Below, in pieces: positions 1 through 5,363 of a stretch of 5,363 nucleotides of DNA; positions within the stretch are counted from its first letter, which is position 1, and every line of letters begins with the position of its first letter. The position numbers and the translations under genes were made by a program. The notes below the pieces were generated by a model. The model searched no databases. It was not told the DNA's origin and was given only the letters and a program-made list of their open reading frames with translations. Source of the DNA: CAYWVK01 sp964461865 (GTDB lineage: Bacteria > Patescibacteriota > Microgenomatia > Levybacterales > UBA12049). Where the stretch lies: positions 1 through 5,363 of the forward strand of contig CAYWVK010000038.1 in NCBI GenBank assembly GCA_964461865.1. Direction: 5' to 3'.

Positions 1-2542
1 CTTGTTGCTGATTTTGTGGTTGTGCAACTTTTACAAAAATAAATTGTTCTTTTTGTTTATCATAATCAATTTTTATCTTATCTCCTGCAACAAAAGTTTT
101 ATTAATAATTAAAATGGCAATCGGGTTTTCAATTGACGTTTGAACAAGTCTTCTTAATGGTCTTGCTCCATAAATTGGATCGTAGCCGTCTTTTGCTAAA
201 ACAGCCAAGGCTTCATCTGTTACTTGAGTATCAAAACCTTGAGCTTTTAAGAGTTTACTGGTTGCACTAATTCCCAGTTTTGCAACATCTACCATATTTT
301 TTTGCGTTAATGGTTCGAAAACAACTACTCCATCAAACCTGTTTAAAAGCTCCGGTTTAAAAAACTTTCTTAACTCATCTGTTAATAACTTATTTAATTC
401 TTTAAATTTTTTAGCAATCTTATCTTCTGTTACTTCTTGTTTTACCTCTGGTGTTTGCTCTTCTTTATCATCCTTTTTCTCCTCTTTTCCAACGCCTAAT
501 AATTCTTGTTGGATTAAAGCACTGCCGATATTAGATGTTGCAATAATAATTGTATTTTTAAAAGAGATTGTGTTTCCTTTATTATCCGTTAATCTTCCGT
601 CTTCAAGTAATTGAAGCATAATATTAAAAACATCCGGATGAGCTTTTTCGATTTCATCAAGCAGTACTATTGAATAAGGCTTTGTTCTAACTGCTTCTGT
701 TAATTGTCCGCCTTCTTCATATCCAACATAACCCGGTGGAGCACCGATAAGTTTTGCAACTTCGTGTTTTTCCATATACTCACTCATATCCAGCCTTACC
801 ATTGCATCTTCTTTTCCAAATAAAAGCTTTGCTAAAGTTTTTGCCAGTTCTGTTTTACCTACTCCGGTTGGACCCAAAAATATAAAAGAAGCAATTGGTC
901 TATTAACATTTGAAAGTCCTATTCTTCCTCTTCTTACAGCTTCTGCAACAACTGAAACTGCATTTTTTTGATTAATAAGTCTTTTATGAATAATATCCTC
1001 CAAATGAAGTAATTTTTCACTTTCATTTTCAGTTAATTTTGTAATTGGAATTCCTGTCCAACTACTAACTACTTTTTCTATATCTTCTTTCTTTATTTGA
1101 TTATCCTGCCTTTTCCCCTCATTTACCTGAAGCCTTACTTCTGCTGCAGCCTCATCTAAAAGATCTACTGCCTTATCGGGAAGATATCTTTCTCCAATAT
1201 ATCTTTTGGAAAGTTTAACTGATTGTTCAATTGCCTCAGGAGTCATTACTACTTTATGAAAAGCTTCATATTTTGGCTTTAAAACATTTAACATTTCTAC
1301 TGCAACTTCTTCTGATGGTTCTTCAACTAAAACAGGCTGAAATCTTCGCTCAAAAGCCTTATCTTTTTCAAAATGTTTTCTATACTCCGTAGTTGTAGTT
1401 GTTCCAATCATTTGTAATTGTCCCCTGGCTAAAAACGGTTTTATAATATTTGAGGCATCCATTGCACCATCTGTATCACCGGCTCCTATTAAAGTATGGA
1501 CTTCGTCTATAAAAAGAATAATTACTCCACTTGAAGCTTGAGTTTCTTTAATAACACTTCTTAGTCTTTCCTCAAACTCGCCCCTGTGTGATGCGCCGGC
1601 AACAAGAGATGATAAATCAAGTTGAATTATTTTTTTATTAGCTAAATCTTTTGGTGCTTTTCCCAAAACTATGTCCGATGCTAATCCTTCAACAATCGCT
1701 GTTTTTCCAACACCTGCTTCTCCTATAATTATTGGATTATTCTTAGTTCTTCTAAGTAAAATGTGGATAAGTCTTTGAACTTCCCTGTCTCTTCCTGTAA
1801 TTGGATCGAGTTTTCCATCTTTTGCTTGTTGCGTTAAATCAATTCCGAATTGTTCAAGCGAAGATTTTTTACCATGTACAAAACTTGATGATTTTGATAA
1901 TTTTTCCTCTATTTTATCTTTATTTAAACCCTGCGCCTCAAGCTCACTTGCGATTTGTGAATTTTGAGAAAAAAGCACAATTAAAACATCTTCCGGTGTT
2001 ATAAATTCAACTCCTCTTTTCTTAACCTGTGCGTAAGCTTTTTCAAAAACTTGTTTTGAATTTTCACTTAAAGTTGGCTGCCCTGTAAAATTACCCATCA
2101 CTTCTTTTCCCTGTATTTCTTTCGAAAGCCTTGAAGCATCAACAGAGAAATCAGAAATTAACTTATAAACTTCGCTATCAAAGATAAGAGCGAGTAATAA
2201 CTGTTCCGGTTCGATTGTTGCTTGCTGAATTCTTTTTGTTTCTGTCTGCGCTTGAGCAAGAACTTTAGACATTCTAGTATCTAAGTGCGACATAACCGAC
2301 ATGTCTTGCCTTACTTCAGGATTAATACTTGATCCAACAATGTTTGGTTGTTGAACTTGAGGCACTTGTTGCTGCATTATTGGTTGTTGGGGAAAAGCTT
2401 GTTGCATAGGCTGTTGATATTGAGGACTGGCAATAGGTATTTGCTGTTGGGGAACACCAAAATTATTAACCGGCATATTATTTGCCGTATTTTCGGCTAC
2501 TTGTTCATCTTGTTTTTTAGTTGAAAATAAATTTCCAAACAT
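1..2542 (-). CDS. clpC: Hsp100/Clp AAA+ ATPase (ClpC/ClpA-like architecture), 3' end cut by window edge
   Basis: A two-ring AAA+ unfoldase that should thread substrates through a hexameric pore using ATP, in the cytoplasm. The 847 visible residues are probably nearly the whole protein, since sensor 2 (GARPLRR, 792-798) and the C-terminal small domain are present; the stop lies outside. Order: Gln/Pro-rich extension (about 1-80), double-repeat Clp N-domain (about 86-215), D1 with Walker A GEAGVGKT (274-281), Walker B D346-E347 and arginines R399-R400, then D2 with Walker A GPTGVGKT (557-564), pore loop GYVG (Y605), Walker B D629-E630 and NRFD (R735). Both ATPase sites look competent. Oddities: only about 18 residues separate EVRL from VVSSWTGIP, so the M-domain is absent; the D1 pore loop reads AGASHRGEFE with His319 where family members have Tyr; the residues at the ClpP-loop position are LGV, followed by a charged insertion. 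The ATG at 2542 is the first in-frame start after the preceding stop and has no Shine-Dalgarno; Met81 is an alternative that would drop the extension. D2 sequence is a blend of ClpB and ClpC, so the symbol is tentative, but lack of an M-domain argues against a ClpB disaggregase. Confidence 0.93.
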   Translation of the reverse strand, partial: MFGNLFSTKKQDEQVAENTANNMPVNNFGVPQQQIPIASPQYQQPMQQAFPQQPIMQQQVPQVQQPNIVGSSINPEVRQDMSVMSHLDTRMSKVLAQAQTETKRIQQATIEPEQLLLALIFDSEVYKLISDFSVDASRLSKEIQGKEVMGNFTGQPTLSENSKQVFEKAYAQVKKRGVEFITPEDVLIVLFSQNSQIASELEAQGLNKDKIEEKLSKSSSFVHGKKSSLEQFGIDLTQQAKDGKLDPITGRDREVQRLIHILLRRTKNNPIIIGEAGVGKTAIVEGLASDIVLGKAPKDLANKKIIQLDLSSLVAGASHRGEFEERLRSVIKETQASSGVIILFIDEVHTLIGAGDTDGAMDASNIIKPFLARGQLQMIGTTTTTEYRKHFEKDKAFERRFQPVLVEEPSEEVAVEMLNVLKPKYEAFHKVVMTPEAIEQSVKLSKRYIGERYLPDKAVDLLDEAAAEVRLQVNEGKRQDNQIKKEDIEKVVSSWTGIPITKLTENESEKLLHLEDIIHKRLINQKNAVSVVAEAVRRGRIGLSNVNRPIASFIFLGPTGVGKTELAKTLAKLLFGKEDAMVRLDMSEYMEKHEVAKLIGAPPGYVGYEEGGQLTEAVRTKPYSIVLLDEIEKAHPDVFNIMLQLLEDGRLTDNKGNTISFKNTIIIATSNIGSALIQQELLGVGKEEKKDDKEEQTPEVKQEVTEDKIAKKFKELNKLLTDELRKFFKPELLNRFDGVVVFEPLTQKNMVDVAKLGISATSKLLKAQGFDTQVTDEALAVLAKDGYDPIYGARPLRRLVQTSIENPIAILIINKTFVAGDKIKIDYDKQKEQFIFVKVAQPQNQQQ
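2345..2452 (-). repeat. Low-complexity Gln/Pro-codon tract in the Clp ATPase N-terminus
   Basis: This stretch encodes residues 31-66 of the Clp ATPase. By direct count, 16 of the 36 residues are glutamine and 8 are proline, in short runs such as PQQQ, QQP and MQQQ. Both CAA and CAG codons are used, so the DNA is degenerate rather than a perfect microsatellite. The tract should be disordered and lies ahead of the folded Clp N-domain, a place where standard ClpA, ClpB and ClpC proteins have only a few residues. Confidence 0.8.
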
Positions 2543-2575
2543 ATATATTAGCGTATCAGTTTTTTTGAAAAAATA
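2543..2575 (-). other. 33-base spacer between the VirB6-like gene and the Clp ATPase gene
   Basis: The gap is AT-rich and has no Shine-Dalgarno-like purine run ahead of the ATG at 2542. The complementary T and A runs (TTTTTTC followed by AAAAAAA on the minus strand) leave no loop for a stable hairpin, so I do not call a terminator. A TAATAT box abuts the ATG, too close to act as a promoter for that start. The most economical reading is co-transcription of the Clp gene with the upstream genes. Confidence 0.5.
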
Positions 2576-4966
2576 CTAATTTTTTTTCTCCTCTTTTTTA
2601 TCTTCTTTTGGAATTTCAGCGTGTGCCTGGGCGTGCATTTCTTTAGGTTGTACATGCTTCTTTTGAGTTGCTTCAACCATTGTTTCCTCTTCCTCTTCTT
2701 TTTTACCAATTTCTGAAAATACAGTTTTTGCAGCTTCAAGTTTTGCCTTAAGATAAGCAATTACTTCTGTTTGCGAAAAGCCTCCGATTAATAAAAATGG
2801 TAAAATTGTTCCGACTTCCTCCATGCCCTTATTAACATTTTTGTTATCCGATGATGCTAAAAGATTAATTGTTTCATCAATTTTTTGCATATCTTCTTTT
2901 ACCCATTCTTTTCTGCTCCTAAGTTTTCCCTCTATTTCCTTTGGAACTTCTAAATTATGATAATTTTCTGTCCAGATCTTTTTAACAGATTCATAATCAT
3001 CAATGTTTACAGACTGAACTCTATTTATCACAGGGAATGTACCATGAGTTTCACCAAGCTCTGTAATTCCTGCTTGTTGTAAAACCTCGCTGGCAATGCT
3101 GTTTCCTCTTTCTTTTGCTTCTTTAAGTTTTTGTCTTAAGTCCTCGGTTACTTCCCCGTCTCCTTTATCAACTGTTGCTAAAATTGAACTGGCAAGAGGA
3201 TCACCATCTGCTTTTGCTTTTAATAGTTTATCCTTAAGCTCTGTTGCTTTTTGTTTATCGTAAACAGATGCTATTGTTTCCGGTTTTGCTAATTGACTTA
3301 TAATCTCTGTTAACTTTGCGTTTTCTGCTACCTGACCAAGTACTTGAGAAGGCGATGCTCCTGAAGCAATAGTTGAGGCTGTAAGAATAGAACCGGCCAA
3401 ATTATTTCCCTTTAGTTTTTCGGTTACTAATTGATTTTTAACAGATGAATATTTTTCTCTTTCTGTTTGCGTACCTATATTCTTTGGATTAGCAATCTTT
3501 TCTAAGGATTCGTGCATTTTAGCCACTTCTTGTCTTCTACCAAGATCATGAGACATTAAAGAGGTTTCGTATTTTGCAATGTCTGACATTGTTGGAATAC
3601 TAAGATTAGAAAGATTTGCTATATGAGCATTTGCCTGTTTTATCTGCATATTAGCTGCTTGAGACATAAAACTTGCAGCATCAGCATTAGCTCTTGGTAT
3701 TTCGATTTTTGCTCCAAACGGCATTTTTTTAGCAAGACCTGCTCCAAATGGTTTAATTGGTAATGGTGGTACAGAAGGAGGCGTTGGGGGATTTACTTTT
3801 GCCATTAAACTTGATCCTCTTGCTGTTAATTGTTTAAACCAATTATCTTCTCCTTCACTTAAAGAATTAATATAATCTAAAAATATTTGTAAAAGCAAAA
3901 ACGGCAAAATTATTACTACCCAAAGCATAAGAATGGCAACAATATATAGCGCAAAAGTATCTTTATTATTAATACTGTTTGTTAAGGATAAAATTTGTTG
4001 TGGTCCACCAAGTAATATGTTTATTGCTGTTGGATATACAACCTCTGTGTTTTTGGTAAAGTTTAGAGGAATATTTGTATCAGATCTCCAAATCTGCACC
4101 AAACCTGCTAAAAATATTGCAAACAATGGGCCGTATAATAACCAACGGAAAAATTCACCAACCCAGATTTTTGCCGTATTTCGAATTGGTGAATAAAATA
4201 AAAGAAGAGGAAAAATAGGTGAAATAATTATAAAAAACCATAAAATTATTTTTCTTAAAATTAAGATACCAGACATTACATAATAAGTAAGTGATGTTAA
4301 CTTTACTAAAAGAAGAGAGATAAAAACTGATTCATCATATTCCGGTCCGTAAATTCTAAAACCTTGAAAATCCTTATAATTAAAACCGATATTTAAAAGG
4401 TTCTTCTGAGAAATACAACCATTAGCATTAATAGTACTGCATGTCTGATTAGATCCTGGAACTGTTAAGAAAAATCCTTGAATAATATCCATTACTTGAT
4501 AAATAAATTGAATTAAAGCAAAAGAAAAAGTTATTAAAAGAACAATAAAAATAAACCTTGGAATAAAGCGCATTACCGTAATATTTTTCCCGCGGGTAAT
4601 AATCAGCATAAAAGCTGTTCCTAAAACAAATAAGATTAAAAAAGCATAAATAATATTTCTAATTTCCGACCAGAATCCGGCAATCGGGTTTTGTTGCCCT
4701 TGGGAAACATAGGACCAGTTATACCTTTGAAGCGTCCAGTCTAAAAATTCACCTGATCTTGCACCTGCTTTACCAACAAATGTAACATCAGCATCTCTTA
4801 CCCATTGATCTTCAGGATTAATTGATTCATCTGCTAAAACTTCCCTTGAGACTTTTGTTTCATCAGTTAAAACAGGATTTATTTCTTGAGCAAAAACTGA
4901 GGATAAATTTAATAAAAAAATTGTGGAAAATAAAAGAGTATAAACTAGGGCAGTTAGTTTTTTCAT
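2576..4966 (-). CDS. VirB6/TrbL-like polytopic membrane protein of a type IV secretion-like system
   Basis: Predicted inner channel component of a type IV secretion-like apparatus, 796 residues. Residues 1-26 form a signal peptide (MKK, hydrophobic core, VFA then Gln27). A short extracytoplasmic segment leads to hydrophobic segments near 104-124, 135-157, 214-236, 238-258, 275-293 and 338-363. The basic loop 125-137 (RGKNITVMRFIPR) should be cytoplasmic, and loop 158-213, with C176 and C184, external. Side assignment after that is uncertain: six passes put the tail outside, but basic residues in 262-274 suggest that loop is cytoplasmic, which would put the tail inside. A Pro-rich linker (393-405) joins the membrane part to a long helical, Lys/Glu-rich tail with internal repeats at 491-632 and a very acidic-basic end (KKEEEEE, KEDKKEEKKN). 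The family call rests on hydrophobic layout, the WFFIIISPIFPLLLFYSP-type segment and the pilin gene 5 bases upstream, not on a catalytic motif. The ATG follows that stop closely and begins a clean signal peptide, so the start is well supported. The stop is TAG. Confidence 0.78.
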   Translation of the reverse strand: MKKLTALVYTLLFSTIFLLNLSSVFAQEINPVLTDETKVSREVLADESINPEDQWVRDADVTFVGKAGARSGEFLDWTLQRYNWSYVSQGQQNPIAGFWSEIRNIIYAFLILFVLGTAFMLIITRGKNITVMRFIPRFIFIVLLITFSFALIQFIYQVMDIIQGFFLTVPGSNQTCSTINANGCISQKNLLNIGFNYKDFQGFRIYGPEYDESVFISLLLVKLTSLTYYVMSGILILRKIILWFFIIISPIFPLLLFYSPIRNTAKIWVGEFFRWLLYGPLFAIFLAGLVQIWRSDTNIPLNFTKNTEVVYPTAINILLGGPQQILSLTNSINNKDTFALYIVAILMLWVVIILPFLLLQIFLDYINSLSEGEDNWFKQLTARGSSLMAKVNPPTPPSVPPLPIKPFGAGLAKKMPFGAKIEIPRANADAASFMSQAANMQIKQANAHIANLSNLSIPTMSDIAKYETSLMSHDLGRRQEVAKMHESLEKIANPKNIGTQTEREKYSSVKNQLVTEKLKGNNLAGSILTASTIASGASPSQVLGQVAENAKLTEIISQLAKPETIASVYDKQKATELKDKLLKAKADGDPLASSILATVDKGDGEVTEDLRQKLKEAKERGNSIASEVLQQAGITELGETHGTFPVINRVQSVNIDDYESVKKIWTENYHNLEVPKEIEGKLRSRKEWVKEDMQKIDETINLLASSDNKNVNKGMEEVGTILPFLLIGGFSQTEVIAYLKAKLEAAKTVFSEIGKKEEEEETMVEATQKKHVQPKEMHAQAHAEIPKEDKKEEKKN
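3071..3496 (-). repeat. Degenerate internal protein repeats in the soluble tail of the VirB6-like protein
   Basis: Residues 491-531 and 559-599 align without gaps at a 68-residue offset. Shared positions include A492/A560, P494/P562, I497/I565, K505/K573, K510/K578, L513/L581, K517/K585, G520/G588, L523/L591, A524/A592, S526/S594, I527/I595 and L528/L596. A shorter third copy covers 612-632 (QKLKEAKERGNSIASEVLQQA region), keeping the L, K, G, hydrophobic-Ala and Leu positions. The consensus is roughly KLLKAK-x-x-G-x-x-LAS-x-IL. The copies are recognisable in protein but not as identical DNA, which suggests an old duplication. Aligned by eye only. Confidence 0.6.
4889..4966 (-). other. Signal peptide coding segment of the VirB6-like protein
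   Basis: Residues 1-26 show the three classic parts: basic MKK, a hydrophobic stretch ALVYTLLFSTIFLLNL, and a polar end with small residues at -3 and -1 (V24-F25-A26) before Gln27. I see no lipobox cysteine, so signal peptidase I is the likely processor. Retention as an uncleaved first transmembrane helix remains possible and would invert the expected orientation of the N-terminal segment. Confidence 0.7.
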
Positions 4967-4971
4967 ATTTT

Positions 4972-5265
4972 TTAACTAAATCCGGGAATTTGCAATATAT
5001 CAACTGCAACCACTTCTACAAAAACATAACCTAAAATTGCTAATAATAAGCCGATTATTGCATATAAAATATAACTTTTACCTTCTCTTAATCTATCGGG
5101 ATTTCCTTTTGATGTGGTTATTATATAACCACCGTAAATAATAAAAATTAATGCTACTCCACCGATTAAACCAAGACCAATTTCATAAAACTTAGACACA
5201 AAACCAGGGACTGTATTTGGAATACATCCAAGCTCTGTCAAAGTTTCATTCTCTTGACAGTTCAT
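4972..5265 (-). CDS. Small VirB2-like type IV secretion pilin / two-helix membrane protein
   Basis: A 97-residue protein with the VirB2/TrbC-type pilin plan: a short polar N-terminus (1-25), hydrophobic helix 1 (about 26-51, Gly-rich GLGLIGGVALIFIIYGGYI), a positively charged turn TSKGNPDRLREGK (51-63) and hydrophobic helix 2 (about 64-88), ending VDILQIPGFS. The basic turn should be cytoplasmic, leaving both ends outside. The GNP turn and VDIL-x-IPGF ending match, from memory, the short pilin family seen in CPR genomes with VirB6-like proteins. Two cysteines (C3 and C14) lie in the external N-terminus. There is no separate signal peptide. Only 15 in-frame codons, without ATG, GTG or TTG, lie between this ATG and an upstream stop at 5311-5313, so the start is well defined. 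No Shine-Dalgarno is seen. It begins 26 bases after the dnaJ stop and ends 5 bases before the VirB6-like start, consistent with coupled translation. Confidence 0.8.
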   Translation of the reverse strand: MNCQENETLTELGCIPNTVPGFVSKFYEIGLGLIGGVALIFIIYGGYIITTSKGNPDRLREGKSYILYAIIGLLLAILGYVFVEVVAVDILQIPGFS

Positions 5266-5291
5266 AAATAAATCGTAGCATATTTTAGAGG
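5266..5291 (-). other. 26-base spacer between dnaJ and the pilin gene
   Basis: This short AT-rich gap follows the dnaJ TAA. I see no hairpin followed by a T-run and no -35/-10 pair with correct spacing; a TATGCT element has no matching -35 upstream. It lacks a purine-rich ribosome site. It therefore looks like an intra-operon junction, leaving transcription of the pilin dependent on a promoter in or upstream of dnaJ. Confidence 0.45.
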
Positions 5292-5363
5292 TTAAAACCA
5301 GCTTCTTTTTTTATTTTTTTCTTCGTCAAATTCTTCTAAAATTTCTTTTTGTCTTGAAGTTAA
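5292..5363 (-). CDS. dnaJ: DnaJ (Hsp40) co-chaperone, C-terminal 23 residues only
   Basis: The open frame enters from the right edge and ends in TAA at 5292-5294. The visible peptide starts LTSRQKEILEEFDEEK and ends KKRSWF. The pattern Leu-(Ser/Thr)-x-x-(Gln)-(Lys)-x-(Ile/Leu)-Leu-Glu-Glu-Phe is the usual C-terminal signature of full-length DnaJ, which presents unfolded clients to DnaK and stimulates its ATPase. The J-domain, Gly/Phe linker and zinc-binding repeats would be outside the window and cannot be checked. The match is short, so the call rests on about 12 informative residues; another protein with a similar amphipathic end is possible but less likely. Confidence 0.7.
   Translation of the reverse strand, partial: LTSRQKEILEEFDEEKNKKRSWF

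Noticed and set aside
1801..2004. Plus-strand open frame of 67 codons
   Set aside because: It lies wholly inside the Clp ATPase gene on the opposite strand, in the part encoding the end of the N-domain and the start of D1, and its product shows no recognisable features.
1..2542. Calling the ATPase ClpB because of RLIGAPPGYVGYEEGG-like D2 similarity and the dnaJ neighbour
   Set aside because: The defining ClpB M-domain is missing, and VVSSWTGIP is closer to ClpC. The D2 similarity is shared across the Hsp100 family.
1..2542. Calling the ATPase ClpV of a type VI secretion system
   Set aside because: The pore loop and linkers differ from ClpV, there are no sheath or other type VI genes, and the surroundings are type IV-like.
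2543..2575. Possible terminator or promoter between the VirB6-like and Clp genes
   Set aside because: The T and A runs are adjacent with no loop, so no terminator hairpin; the TAATAT box touches the ATG, too close to drive a transcript that includes the start.
2548..2760. Minus-strand open frame of 70 codons rich in Lys
   Set aside because: It is a shifted-frame reading of the Lys/Glu-rich end of the VirB6-like gene; the composition comes from AAA/GAA-rich codons.
3933..4196. Plus-strand open frame of 87 codons
   Set aside because: Antisense to the membrane segments of the VirB6-like gene, whose hydrophobic codons often give open antisense frames; no family resemblance.
4822..5034. Plus-strand open frame of 70 codons
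   Set aside because: It crosses the pilin/VirB6-like junction antisense to two better supported genes, with no recognisable protein.
5266..5300. Possible promoter upstream of the pilin (TATGCT)
   Set aside because: No -35-like hexamer occurs 16-18 bases upstream; the match to a -10 box alone is expected by chance in AT-rich DNA.

Overview
This AT-rich window carries a single run of genes, all read on the minus strand: the tail of dnaJ, a small two-helix VirB2-like (type IV secretion) pilin, a 796-residue VirB6/TrbL-like polytopic membrane protein, and a nearly complete Hsp100/Clp ATPase that leaves the window at its left edge. The spacers are 26, 5 and 33 bases. No tRNA, rRNA, mobile element, CRISPR array or convincing intrinsic terminator is visible, and no plus-strand gene is supported. 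The layout looks like one transcription unit whose promoter lies beyond the right edge.

The combination of a short pilin ending in VDILQIPGF, with a TSKGNPDRLREGK loop between two helices, and a long VirB6/TrbL-like protein resembles what I recall from Candidate Phyla Radiation (Patescibacteria) genomes, especially the Microgenomates side. This is inference from family resemblance and base composition; there is no phylogenetic marker here. All four frames are intact under the standard code, so UGA recoding is not needed.

Region by region, right to left: 5292-5363 encodes the last 23 residues of DnaJ; 4972-5265 the pilin; 2576-4966 the VirB6-like protein (signal peptide, about six hydrophobic segments, then a roughly 430-residue charged soluble tail with internal repeats); 1-2542 the Clp ATPase (Gln/Pro-rich extension, Clp N-domain, D1, D2).

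The unusual point is the arrangement: a secretion-channel pair (pilin and VirB6-like protein) sits between two protein-quality-control genes. The Clp ATPase is itself atypical. It has no middle (M) domain, its D1 pore-loop tyrosine is a histidine, it has a Gln/Pro-rich N-terminal extension, and it has a lengthened charged insertion in D2 near the expected ClpP-docking loop. Whether the chaperones serve the secretion machinery or are merely co-transcribed cannot be decided from sequence alone.
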